A stretch of DNA of 64,000 bases from the NCBI GenBank assembly GCA_963768975.1, contig CAVYKB010000012.1:259326-323325 (forward strand), written 5' to 3'. The first letter of the stretch is position 1; every line of letters begins with the position of its first letter. This DNA comes from CADCTB01 sp963768975 (GTDB lineage: Bacteria; Actinomycetota; Acidimicrobiia; Acidimicrobiales; AC-14). The translations under genes and the position numbers were made by a program. Below, piece after piece: positions 20,383 through 28,582 of this stretch. A model generated the notes under the pieces. The model was not told the origin of the DNA. It ran no database searches and saw only the letters and a list, made by a program, of their open reading frames with translations.

Positions 20383-21105
20383 TCAGCCGGCGAGGATGTC
20401 GACCTGCGGCTGGTGGCGGTCGGCGAACACCACCGCGCCCACCGTGGCGCCGGCGGCGCCCAGGCGCCCGGCCAGGTCGGCCAGGGCGATGCGCAGCGAC
20501 CCGTGCTGGCGGGCGGTGACCGCCTCGCCGAGGAAAAGTCCCGTGTCGGTGTCCTCGGTCAGGCAGGTGTCGCGGGAGTCCCGGCAGTTGTAGGCCCAGC
20601 AGATGACCGTGGAGCCGGCGCCGTAGACCGCCACCTTGTCGTTCAACGGCATCTCGCCCCCGCCCAGGGGTGCGAAGGCGTCGTCGGCCAGGCCCAGCCG
20701 GAGCTCGATCTCGGGACCCGGCAGCCGCTCGGTGTCGTAGCCGCCGAGGGGTGCGAGGTGGCGGGTGCCCACCTCGCAGTAGAGGTCGACCAGCGCCAGC
20801 CCGGTGCGCACCGGCCCGCTCTTCAGCGTCCGCCGGGCCAGCTGCTCGGGGCTGGACTTGTAGGTGGAGGGCTTGAGCCCGCACGCGGCGATCGCCGTGC
20901 GCCAGTCCCTGATGAGCGGGTGGTCGGCGATGAGCTCGAGGGTGACGTCCTGGTTGACGAGGGCCTGCTCGGTGTCATCGGGGAACGGTGCCGCCGCAAC
21001 CGCGGACGCGGTGGCCCGCAGGTTCGTCGCCACGAGCCCGCCTACCAGGATGTCGGGATGCCGCTCGGCGATCTCGCCGGCGACGGTCACCGAGAAGTTA
21101 GGCAT
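20383..21105 (-). CDS. B3/B4 tRNA-binding domain protein
   Basis: The 240-residue product resembles the free-standing B3/B4 domain of phenylalanyl-tRNA synthetase beta chains. Landmarks are DWRTAIAACGLKPSTYKSSPEQLARR, LVDLYCEVGTRHLAPLGGYD and CWAYNCRDSRDTCLTEDT. Some relatives may edit mischarged tRNA. The start MPNFSVTVAGEIAERH at 21105 overlaps the end of the desaturase gene by eight bases, which suggests coupling. The function here is inferred from the domain only. Confidence 0.8.
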   Translation of the reverse strand: MPNFSVTVAGEIAERHPDILVGGLVATNLRATASAVAAAPFPDDTEQALVNQDVTLELIADHPLIRDWRTAIAACGLKPSTYKSSPEQLARRTLKSGPVRTGLALVDLYCEVGTRHLAPLGGYDTERLPGPEIELRLGLADDAFAPLGGGEMPLNDKVAVYGAGSTVICWAYNCRDSRDTCLTEDTDTGLFLGEAVTARQHGSLRIALADLAGRLGAAGATVGAVVFADRHQPQVDILAG

Positions 21106-22120
21106 CCAGTCCGGTGCGGACGTTCTCCAGCACCTTCTTCCGCCACTGGATGTTGGCCGCGAAGTTGTCACGGTCCAGGTCGGCGAGGGTCTGGTGCATC
21201 TTGGCGATCTGGTGGTGGGGGACCGAGGACCACAGGTGGTGGAGGCTGTGGTGGCCGTCGCCGTGGGGGTGGATGATCCAGCGGTGGGCCCAGCCCAGGT
21301 TGGAGATGGTGGCGTTGAAGGCGGTGTCGCCGGCGATGAAGCGGTGCTCGCCGGCCTCGCCCAGCATGCGGATCACGGGGAGGGCGAGCCCGAAGCCGAC
21401 CAGCATGTGCAGCCAGGTCACCAGGGCCAACTGCGCGTCGCCGGCCAAGGCGACGGCACCGATGACCACGGCGTACCAGGCGCCCGACAGCAGGAGCGTC
21501 ACCGCGCTGGTGCCGATGGCGGTGTACCAGGACCAGTTGTACGCCGGCAGCCGGCGCACGACGCCGTTGACCAGCTCCCCACCGGACAGGCCGGTCATCG
21601 ACTCCAGGTCGAACTTCTCGTAGCGGATGATGTCCGGGTCCTCCGCGCTGCCGAGGCGGGCGTGGTGGACCATGTGGCTGGCGCGGTACTCGCCGACCTG
21701 GCTGGCGGTGGGGAAGCCGGCCATCACGTTGGCCAGCAGGTCGTTCCACCGGCCCTGGCGCTGCCAGTTGCGGTGCGACGCCTCGTGCACCATGCACTCC
21801 AGTGCCCGGCCCGTGCGGCCCATGAACACGATGGCCACCACGCTGATCGCCCACGCCGCGGCCGCCGGCAGGGTGGCGTGGGCGGCGGCGGCGGCGACGC
21901 CGGCGCCGATGAACATCGCCATGTCGCCGAAGGCGGTCAGCGTGGAGCGACGCAGGTCGGTCTTGGCCGCCGCGGTCAGGATCGGACGGGCCGCCGCCGG
22001 CAGCTTGTAGCCCCTGGGCAGGCCCCGCTGGGCCGTTTCGAGCGCCCGCAGCTCCTGGGCGGAGGACCTCCACTCGCGCGGGTCCTCGGCCTGCAGGGGA
22101 ACGTCGGCGTACAGCGTCAA
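21098..22120 (-). CDS. membrane fatty acid desaturase
   Basis: The 340-residue integral membrane protein has the three histidine boxes that bind the di-iron centre: HEASH (112-116), HMVHH (149-153) and a third, HSLHH, near residue 292. The hydrophobic helices fall around residues 65-105 and 185-240. Such enzymes introduce a double bond into membrane lipid acyl chains or a related substrate. The regioselectivity cannot be told. The start ATG is the first in frame after the upstream gap. Confidence 0.88.
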   Translation of the reverse strand: MTLYADVPLQAEDPREWRSSAQELRALETAQRGLPRGYKLPAAARPILTAAAKTDLRRSTLTAFGDMAMFIGAGVAAAAAHATLPAAAAWAISVVAIVFMGRTGRALECMVHEASHRNWQRQGRWNDLLANVMAGFPTASQVGEYRASHMVHHARLGSAEDPDIIRYEKFDLESMTGLSGGELVNGVVRRLPAYNWSWYTAIGTSAVTLLLSGAWYAVVIGAVALAGDAQLALVTWLHMLVGFGLALPVIRMLGEAGEHRFIAGDTAFNATISNLGWAHRWIIHPHGDGHHSLHHLWSSVPHHQIAKMHQTLADLDRDNFAANIQWRKKVLENVRTGLDA

Positions 22121-22218
22121 AAACCCGCCTCCTCAGGAGTGTTTGCGGCAGTCTCCCCGTTCGCCCCCGGTTGAACCAGAGAGCGAAGGGTCAACCAACC
22201 CTCAAAGTGTTGGCTGTC

Positions 22219-22677
22219 CTAAAGATTGCCGGCGGGCACCCCGATGGGCAGCGTCAGCCGGGTGCGGCGGTGGACGACCAGGCGCCGGCCGATCTCATGC
22301 AGGTCGAGGGCCACGATCACCGGTCCCTGCCCCGGCCCGACCAGCTCGACGTCGATCTCGGCCACGCAGGTCTCACCCGGCTTGAGGATGTTCGACACCC
22401 ACCAGCCCCGCTGGGGCGGCTGGCTGTCCTTGCGGGTGACCAGCACCCGACCCGGGGGGCCCTCGACGAGCGTGCCCTCCACCTTCCGGATGACGCCGGC
22501 CTCCCGGCCCCGGTTGATCAGCTCGACCTCGGCGTGGACCGAGCCCTCGGCCGTGCCGATGATCGTGGACGGCCCGTAGCCCATCTCGCTGTCGCCCTGG
22601 ACCCTGGCCAGCACGAACCAGCCGGCGGTGGCGCCGGCGGTGGCCAGTCCCGCGGCGCCGAAGAGCGCACGTATCAT
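22219..22677 (-). CDS. membrane-anchored hypothetical protein
   Basis: The product is about 152 residues from the ATG at 22677: MIRALFGAAGLATAGATAGWFVLA is a membrane segment, followed by a beta-rich extracytoplasmic part (VHAEVELINRGREAGVIRKVEGTLVEG, VSNILKPGETCVAEIDVELVG). The pattern recalls immunoglobulin-like or Rv-type exported proteins of actinobacteria, but no family is recognised. A longer reading from 22779 would overlap the decarboxylase gene. Confidence 0.55.
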   Translation of the reverse strand: MIRALFGAAGLATAGATAGWFVLARVQGDSEMGYGPSTIIGTAEGSVHAEVELINRGREAGVIRKVEGTLVEGPPGRVLVTRKDSQPPQRGWWVSNILKPGETCVAEIDVELVGPGQGPVIVALDLHEIGRRLVVHRRTRLTLPIGVPAGNL

Positions 22678-22769
22678 CGTCTGAAGAAACCTACCGGCCG
22701 ATTCATCTGTGCCACCAGTCAGCGGATCTACCCTTGCCGGGAGTCCGCCCGTAGGCTTCTCCCGGACGT

Positions 22770-24224
22770 TCACTCGCATACGACCTGAATGCGGTCCAGC
22801 TTGGGGTCCTGGGGGCCGACGATGCGCCCGCCGGCCGCCACCTGGGCGGCGAGGTGGGCGACCAGCGCCGGCGTGAGCCGCTCGCCGGGTACCACCACCG
22901 GGATGCCGGGGGGATATGTCGCCGCCATCTCGGCCGAGATGCGACCCACGGCGTCGGCCAGCTTCACCCGCTCCTGGGGGGCGTGGAAGGCCGCGCCGGG
23001 GCTCAGCACCTGCTCGGGGACCTCGTAGAGGGCCCGCTCGACGAAGCCCTGGGAGTTGAGGTTGTGCTCGCTCGGGTGCTCGGCGATGTGGAAGAGAGCG
23101 TCGACGAAGCGGTCGAGGTCGGCCTTGGTGTGGCCCATGGTGACGTTGGCCAGCACGTTGGCGTAGTCGGCCATCTCCATGGTGACGCCGGCCTCGAACA
23201 GCATCTTCTCCACCTCGTAGCCGGTGTAGCCCGTGCTGATGACGTTCACCGACAGGCGGGTGGGATCAAAGTGCTTCACGCCGTGGGAACCGATCAACCG
23301 CTTGTCGAGGCAGGAGAGGAGCGGGTGTTCCTCAATGCGGGCCCGGGCCTCCTCGGCCAGGTGGATGGCCGTAGTCAGGAGGGCCTCGCCCTCGGTTGCC
23401 ATCTGCATGCGAGCCACGTCGATCGACGCCCGGAGCAGGCACGACGGGCTGGTGCTCTGCAGCATCCGGTTGACCACCTCGACCCGGCCGTGGTCCACCA
23501 GCTCGCCCTGCACGTGGAGCATCGAAGCCTGCAGGAACGCGCTGAGCAGCTTGTGCGCGCCGGCGACGCACATGTCCGCCCCCTGCGACAGGGCGTGGGG
23601 CGGAAGGTCGGGATGGAACGGGAAATGCGGCCCCCACGCCTCGTCGACGAGAAGGGGCACCCCGTGGCGGTGGGCGGCATCGGCGATGCCGGCGACATCG
23701 GAGCACACGCCGTAGTAGGTCGGGGAGACGATCAGGACGGCCCGCACCTCGGGGTGCTTGGCCAGGTTGGCCTCCACCTGGTCAGGCGTGACCCCGTGGG
23801 CGATGTGGCTCTCGGGGTCCAGCTCGGCGGGGATGTACACCGGGCGCACCCCGGCCACCATCAGGGCCGAGATGATCGAGCGGTGGGTGTTCCGGGAGGT
23901 GAGAATCGTGTCGCCGGGGTGGCAGACGGCGGTCACCATGATCTGGTTCCCCAGCGTGGAGCCGTTGGCCAGGAACCAGGTGCCGTCGGCCCCGTAGGCC
24001 TCGGCGGCCAGGGCCTGGGCCTGGTCGAGGGCCGATCCCGGCACGCCGTCGAGGTTGCCGAGGCCAGGGCTGATGTCGAGCCGCAGCATCTTCTCCCCGA
24101 ACGCCTCGCGCAGGGCGGGATGGGCACCCCTGCCCTGGATGTGGCCCGGCGTGTGGAACGCGGCGCGGTCCACCTCCGCATAGGCGCACAGCGCTTCGAA
24201 GTAGGGGGCGTGGGTCTGGTCCAT
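22770..24224 (-). CDS. Orn/Lys/Arg decarboxylase-family PLP enzyme
   Basis: The 484-residue protein has the aspartate-aminotransferase-type fold seen in the Orn/Lys/Arg decarboxylase major domain: HTPGHIQGRG near the N-terminus, LANGSTLGNQIMVTAVCHPGDTI, VDEAWGPHFPFHPDLPP and the PLP lysine in VAGAHKLLSAFLQASMLH. The length resembles the short SpeA/CadA-like group of Gram-positive bacteria. It would make a polyamine precursor such as cadaverine, agmatine or putrescine. Which amino acid is used is not clear. It lies close to the CofE-like gene but has no obvious link. Confidence 0.85.
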   Translation of the reverse strand: MDQTHAPYFEALCAYAEVDRAAFHTPGHIQGRGAHPALREAFGEKMLRLDISPGLGNLDGVPGSALDQAQALAAEAYGADGTWFLANGSTLGNQIMVTAVCHPGDTILTSRNTHRSIISALMVAGVRPVYIPAELDPESHIAHGVTPDQVEANLAKHPEVRAVLIVSPTYYGVCSDVAGIADAAHRHGVPLLVDEAWGPHFPFHPDLPPHALSQGADMCVAGAHKLLSAFLQASMLHVQGELVDHGRVEVVNRMLQSTSPSCLLRASIDVARMQMATEGEALLTTAIHLAEEARARIEEHPLLSCLDKRLIGSHGVKHFDPTRLSVNVISTGYTGYEVEKMLFEAGVTMEMADYANVLANVTMGHTKADLDRFVDALFHIAEHPSEHNLNSQGFVERALYEVPEQVLSPGAAFHAPQERVKLADAVGRISAEMAATYPPGIPVVVPGERLTPALVAHLAAQVAAGGRIVGPQDPKLDRIQVVCE

Positions 24225-24235
24225 GCGGGGGCGGT

Positions 24236-24869
24236 TCAGGATGCGCGCACGAGCACCAGTGGGGTGCGCTCGTCGGCGTTGCCCTGCGGGTTCGGCTTCA
24301 TAGCCGCCACGAGGAGGTCATGGTCGATGAACGGCGAAGCGCCGCAGAATCTCCACTCGGCCGAGGTCGTTGGCGTCGACGACCGCCGCCCCGCAGCCCA
24401 GGGCGTCGGCGACCTTGCAGGCCACCCCCCGAGGGTCGTCGGGGCCGAGGACGATGTCCTGGGTGTAGGGCGGGAGGTTGCCCGGCACGTCGTCGATCCA
24501 GGTGACCTGGCGGCCGGCGAGGCGGTAGAAGTCGCCGTGGCGGCCGAACAGGCGACCCGGCATGGCGACGGCGAGGGCGAACAGGATGCGGGGCAGCCCG
24601 GCCAGGTCGATGGCGACCTGGAAGGCATAGGGATTGCACAGGCTGCTGTCGAAGTCGAACAGGCGGCAGAAGATCCGGGCCGGGATTGTGGGATGCACGT
24701 CGTCCAGATCGACGATCCGGCCCTGGGTGATGGCCAGGGGCGACTCGCAGATGACGAGGATGTCGGAGGGCTCGGGCGAGAGGCCGGCGGCCTGCAGGGC
24801 ATCCTGGGCCACCTCGATGATGTCGTCGCCCGGAACGAGCAGCGATGTCTTCAACGGCATGACCTTCAT
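24236..24869 (-). pseudogene. F420-0:gamma-glutamyl ligase (CofE)-like gene with a one-base frameshift
   Basis: From the ATG at 24869 the frame reads MKVMPLKTSLLVPGDDIIEV, ILVICESPLAITQGRIVDLDD, and VVDANDLGRVEIL, which match CofE-type ligases. After that it runs to an early stop at 24318. The expected C-terminus, with IDHDLLVAAMKPNPQGNADERTPLVLVR, continues in the next frame to 24236. The shift is one extra base at about 24340-24345 (ctgCggcgct). The 634-base length, one more than a multiple of three, agrees. It is either a pseudogene or a sequence error. CofE ligases add glutamate to coenzyme F420 precursors. Confidence 0.75.
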
Positions 24870-26007
24870 CCCGCCGCAACCGTATCGGAAACAATCCCCG
24901 GAACAAGGATCCTCAAGGGCTAACGTTGCTGCCGCGAACCAGTCAGAGAACCTCGCCGACCGCCTGCGCCGACTCCGGGCGAAGGAGCACCTCACCCGCG
25001 AGGGGCTCAGCGTCCGGACGGCCGAGCTCGATCCGCAGCGCCCCGTCTCGGTGGCGATGATCGGGCTCATGGAGAGCCGCCTCAAGCCGTACCGGCTGCC
25101 CACCCGCCTGAGCACGCGAGGCCTGGCCATCGAGACCGTCGCCCGGGCGCTGAACGTCGGCCTCGAGGAGCTGCTGGAGTGCTTCTCGGACGATGAGCTG
25201 GCCGCATCCTGCTTCGCCCACCGCCGCACGGCGGGGCTGGTTGAGCTGGGTGGCGGCCAGGGGTTCGCCGCCTTCGTGGCGTCGCTGCCGACGCAGGCCG
25301 CTGAGCTTCTCCGGGTCCCCGGCGCCGCCCACCTCCGCAACGAGGACGCGTTCGCCTACCTCTTCGCCCTCGAGCGCGAGTACGCCGGGCTGGAGATGCT
25401 GGTCGCCGATGAGCCGCCGCTGCTCTTCCTCGACAGCGAGGACCGGATCCGCTGGACCGACGGGATGAACCTCTCGCCCGACGATGCCGCGACGTTCCGC
25501 AACCTGTTCGCCGACTACCAGGCCCACTTCCGGGCCCTGGCCCTCAGCGGCCGGAAGCGCTACCAGGTCGTGCTGAATCGCCAGACCTTCGCCGCCTTCC
25601 TGTCGCACAAGACGCCGGCCAAGGCCGCCGCCCTGGTCGACGACATGGTCCACATGCTCCATGCCGCGCCTCTCTTTCAGATGCTGCTCGTCGACTACCC
25701 GCGGGCGCCCGAGGAGCTGGAGATCATCTCCCGCCACACGTCGATCCCGCCCGACTTCGCCGACACCCTCAGCGTGGTGATCCGCCAGACGTCGCGCAGC
25801 TCGGCGACCGTCGAGTACTCCCTCATCCCCATGCCCCAGACCTACATGTCGCTGCACCGCGACATCGCCGAGGCCAACCGGGCGTGGTCCATCGGCCTCG
25901 ACCAGTACGAGTCCCGCCACCGCCTGTCCGGCGGCTCCGACTGGGCCCGGGCGTCCAACGAGACGACCTCGCTGCTCCTCAAAGAGGTCCTGGCCAGCCT
26001 CGGTTAG
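24859..26007 (+). CDS. helix-turn-helix (XRE-like) transcriptional regulator
   Basis: The product has an N-terminal helix-turn-helix region (about residues 25-95, LADRLRRLRAKEHLTREGLSVRTAEL through GLAIETVARALNVGLEELLE). A long C-terminal domain with no obvious family follows, including RTAGLVELGGGQGFAAFV and SRHTSIPPDFADTLSVVIRQT. It may bind a metabolite. The start is uncertain: the ATG at 24859 overlaps the divergent CofE-like start by about ten bases, and no later ATG or GTG keeps the DNA-binding region whole. Confidence 0.6.
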   Translation: MTFIPPQPYRKQSPEQGSSRANVAAANQSENLADRLRRLRAKEHLTREGLSVRTAELDPQRPVSVAMIGLMESRLKPYRLPTRLSTRGLAIETVARALNVGLEELLECFSDDELAASCFAHRRTAGLVELGGGQGFAAFVASLPTQAAELLRVPGAAHLRNEDAFAYLFALEREYAGLEMLVADEPPLLFLDSEDRIRWTDGMNLSPDDAATFRNLFADYQAHFRALALSGRKRYQVVLNRQTFAAFLSHKTPAKAAALVDDMVHMLHAAPLFQMLLVDYPRAPEELEIISRHTSIPPDFADTLSVVIRQTSRSSATVEYSLIPMPQTYMSLHRDIAEANRAWSIGLDQYESRHRLSGGSDWARASNETTSLLLKEVLASLG

Positions 26008-26015
26008 CGTTCCGA

Positions 26016-26948
26016 ATGATGGACGAGGCGTTGCTCAACCTGCTGTGTTGCCCCCGGGACAAGGCCGGCCCTCTGGCCCAGACCGCCGGCGCATTGGAGT
26101 GCCCGACCTGCGGCACGTTGTTCCCGATCGTCGACGGCATCGTCGTCTTCCTCACCGCCCAGCAGCTGTCGGACCAGGAGGAGAAGGAGCGCAACTTCCG
26201 GAGCCAGGAGAGCGAGTGGTACGACGACATGTACGTCGGCTACACCGACCTGGTCGAGGTGCCGACCGTCGTGCGCCGGCTGGCGCGCCCGTTCGGGCCC
26301 ATCCTCGACGCCGGCTGCGGGACGGGGCGCATCACCGAGGCGCTCGTCCCCATGGGCCAGCCGGTGGTCGCCATCGACTACAGCGAGGCGTGCCTGCGGC
26401 GCATGCAGGACCGTACCGCCGGCGCCCGGGTGCTGCCGGTGCAGTCCGACCTCCGGAACCTCCCCCTGCGCTCGGACGTCATGTCGGCGGCCATCTCCAT
26501 CGAAGTGCACCCGCACCTGCGCGACGGCGACCGGGAGCGGTACCTCTCCGAGCTGGCCCGCGTGCTGGTCCCGGGCGGGCCGCTGTCGATCTCCACGCTC
26601 AACTACAACATGGTCTTCCGGGCCTGGAAGGCCTTCGGGAACGAGGGCGCGCGCGAGGGCGAGCACGTTCTCGGCAACGACTACCACTATCGGCGTTTCG
26701 ACCGGTCCGAGTTCGCCAAGGAGCTGTCGGCGTACTTCGAGGTGGAGGAGCTCACCGGTATCCGCAACATCCCTGCCCGCAGCCTGGCTGGCGCGGTCAG
26801 CAAGGTCGGCTGGCGCCAAGGTGGCGACAAGCTGCTCGGCCTGATGAACGAGAAGGGCTACAAGGTCGACCACCTCATGGAGCGGACGGCGCTGGCCGGG
26901 ATGGTGGGCTTCTTCTGGCTGGCCAAAGCGGTGAAGCGACAGCCCTGA
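26016..26948 (+). CDS. class I SAM-dependent methyltransferase with N-terminal zinc-ribbon
   Basis: The 310-residue protein has an N-terminal Trm112-like zinc ribbon (LLCCPRD, residues 9-15, and CPTCG, 29-33) and a Rossmann methyltransferase with motif I LDAGCGTGR (97-105). The family's later acidic motif AIDYSEACLRR follows at about residue 120. Zinc-ribbon-plus-methyltransferase proteins of this layout act on small molecules, tRNA or lipids; the target is not known. Two ATG codons (26016 and 26019) are possible. It follows the regulator gene by eight bases. Confidence 0.82.
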   Translation: MMDEALLNLLCCPRDKAGPLAQTAGALECPTCGTLFPIVDGIVVFLTAQQLSDQEEKERNFRSQESEWYDDMYVGYTDLVEVPTVVRRLARPFGPILDAGCGTGRITEALVPMGQPVVAIDYSEACLRRMQDRTAGARVLPVQSDLRNLPLRSDVMSAAISIEVHPHLRDGDRERYLSELARVLVPGGPLSISTLNYNMVFRAWKAFGNEGAREGEHVLGNDYHYRRFDRSEFAKELSAYFEVEELTGIRNIPARSLAGAVSKVGWRQGGDKLLGLMNEKGYKVDHLMERTALAGMVGFFWLAKAVKRQP

Positions 26949-26957
26949 GCGGTCGCG

Positions 26958-27146
26958 TCAGGCGGAGTTCGTCGTCCGCCGGCTGGGGTGCGACGGCTCA
27001 GGAGACAGCAGGAGCAGCGTCCCCTGCCGGGTCACCGCCTCGTAGGCGCCGATGCGCCCCCACGGCTTCGGAGGGACACCGTCGGCGTCGTCCCGGCGCC
27101 GGCACCGCCGCCAGACGGCACGGAGGAGTGCTCGCCCGCCGCTCAT
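26958..27146 (-). CDS. short hypothetical protein
   Basis: A 62-codon frame begins MSGGRALLRAVWRRCRRRDD and ends PSHPSRRTTNSA. It is arginine-rich at the start, with a short LLLL stretch in the middle, and has no recognisable family. The convergent neighbour is the methyltransferase. It may be a chance open frame in GC-rich DNA; a start further upstream at 27218 is also open. Confidence 0.3.
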   Translation of the reverse strand: MSGGRALLRAVWRRCRRRDDADGVPPKPWGRIGAYEAVTRQGTLLLLSPEPSHPSRRTTNSA

Positions 27147-27216
27147 GGCGACATCATTGCTGATCCCGAGGTCCTTCGGGTGTATCCCTGGGCCCCCTGC
27201 CGCATAGAGTCCGCCC

Positions 27217-27399
27217 ATGGCAACCGAAGAGGAACTTCAGCAGGCTTGGATCAATACCCGACTGGCGGTGCTCCAGGCCATCGATGCCCAGGTGTCGAGC
27301 GGCAAGGTCACCACGGACAACGCTTCGCAGGCGCTGGACCTGGCCGAGGCGTATGCCTGGCTGACCCGGCCCGACCAAGCGCACGGCAAGGGCGCATAG
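27217..27399 (+). CDS. small helical hypothetical protein
   Basis: The 60-residue product MATEEELQQAWINTRLAVLQ through AYAWLTRPDQAHGKGA is a clean pair of predicted helices with low arginine, unlike the random frames around it. It ends just before a terminator-like hairpin. No family is recognised. The composition and following terminator support a real gene. Confidence 0.6.
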   Translation: MATEEELQQAWINTRLAVLQAIDAQVSSGKVTTDNASQALDLAEAYAWLTRPDQAHGKGA

Positions 27400-27457
27400 C
27401 CAACTCGTTCGGCGGTGGCGGCGCACCGGGCGGGTGCGATGCGGGTGAAGACCACGA

Positions 27458-27488
27458 AAGGGCCTGGACCGGCGCGGTCCAGGCCCTT
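27458..27488. terminator. terminator-like hairpin
   Basis: AAGGGCCTGGACC and GGTCCAGGCCCTT form a perfect 13-bp stem with a five-base loop, between two convergent genes. It has no long T run, but the AA and TT ends are compatible with weak termination on both strands. Confidence 0.75.
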
Positions 27489-27505
27489 CCGATGTTGGCT
27501 CGGAA

Positions 27506-28288
27506 CTAGAGGATGGGCGCGGGCGGGGGCGGGGCGGAGGGGCCGCCCGGGTCGGAGCCGTCGCCGACGCGTTCGCAGTTGACCACGGTGTCGAGGCCGT
27601 CGCCGCCGGAGCAGGCATCGTTGTTCGGTGCCGGGTTGATGGCCGGGTTGAGGGGCCCGGGCGGCGGCGCCTGCGGGTTGTCGCCGTTGACGTAGTCGCT
27701 GCCGCCGCCACCCACGACGTGGTCGCTGCCGAAATTGCCGTACAGGACGTCGTCGCCGTCGGCACCGACGACCACGTCGTTGCCCGGGCCACCGAAGCCG
27801 ACGTCGTCACCGTCGCCGGCGACCACCACGTCGTTGCCGCCGTTGCCGATCAGGTCGTCGTCTCCGTCCTCACCGAGCACGATGTCACGCCCGCCCGATG
27901 CGAAGACCAGGTCGTCGCCATCGCCGCCGAGCATGATGTCGTTGCTGCCCTGGGAAGAAGCGGGGTTGGCCATCTGGTCGTCGCCCACGATGACGTCGTT
28001 GCCACCGCCACCGTCGATCACGTCGCCGCCGCCGTTCCCGCAGATGATGTCGTTGCCCAGCCCGGCAAAGATGTGGTCGCGGCCCGGGCTGCCGACGATC
28101 ACGTCGTCGCCGTCGGTTCCCACGATGTGGCCGGAACCGGCAATGGTGGCCACCGCCGGCGGTGCCTCGGGGTTGTAGAAGCATGTCGCACCGCCGCCTG
28201 GCCCCTGCACAGCGCTGGCCGTATGCAAGAGCAGCGGAGACAGCAGCAGCGCAGGGGTGCAGAGCGCAAACGCGAGTTTCCTCTTCAT
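27506..28288 (-). CDS. secreted RTX-like calcium-binding repeat protein
   Basis: After an N-terminal signal peptide (MKRKLAFALCTPALLLSPLLLHTASAV, start chosen at 28288 with GAGGAGA upstream), the protein carries many GG-X-G-X-D nonapeptide-like repeats from about residue 60 to 195, for example GTDGDDVIVGS, GGDGDDLVFASGGRD and GNFGSDHVVGGGGSD. These repeats bind calcium in haemolysin-type proteins. There is no enzymatic domain. The C-terminal end has a CSGGDGLDTVVNCERV segment, a tail often seen in actinobacterial calcium-binding proteins, and a proline-rich end. Its role may be extracellular or surface binding. Confidence 0.85.
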   Translation of the reverse strand: MKRKLAFALCTPALLLSPLLLHTASAVQGPGGGATCFYNPEAPPAVATIAGSGHIVGTDGDDVIVGSPGRDHIFAGLGNDIICGNGGGDVIDGGGGNDVIVGDDQMANPASSQGSNDIMLGGDGDDLVFASGGRDIVLGEDGDDDLIGNGGNDVVVAGDGDDVGFGGPGNDVVVGADGDDVLYGNFGSDHVVGGGGSDYVNGDNPQAPPPGPLNPAINPAPNNDACSGGDGLDTVVNCERVGDGSDPGGPSAPPPPAPIL

Positions 28289-28414
28289 GCCGGTTCTCCT
28301 CGCCAACGGGAATGGTGGCGCCGGTCTACCCGGTCTGGCGACTTTCTGCACGGAATCTGTCCGCCGCCGGCGATCCGGGCCCGCCGCAGCCGCCGGCGGT
28401 ACTATCGGCTGCCG

Positions 28415-28498
28415 GCCCGGATGGCGAAATCGGCAAACGCGATGGTCTCAAACACCATTGCCCGCGAGGGCTTGCGGGTTCGATTCCCGCTCCGGGCA
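28415..28498 (+). tRNA. tRNA-Leu (CAA)
   Basis: The acceptor arms GCCCGGA and TCCGGGC pair, with discriminator A. The anticodon stem ATGGT/ACCAT encloses loop CTCAAAC with anticodon CAA. A long variable arm is present, as expected for leucine tRNA. The T arm is GCGGG-TTCGATT-CCCGC. The 84-base length fits. CCA is not encoded. Confidence 0.96.
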
Positions 28499-28582
28499 CG
28501 CCATCTTCGACCAGACACCGCTAAATATCCGTCGTGCGGCGGCCGATGTCTCTCCAAGGCGCTCAGGAGAGAGGGGTGTGAC

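Noticed and set aside
27719..28582. A long plus-strand open frame antisense to the RTX-like protein and running into the GH5 gene
   Set aside because: It is a shadow of repeats on the other strand, with valine- and aspartate-rich nonsense sequence, and runs through the tRNA-Leu gene. The GH5 signal peptide and ribosome site place the true start at 28583.
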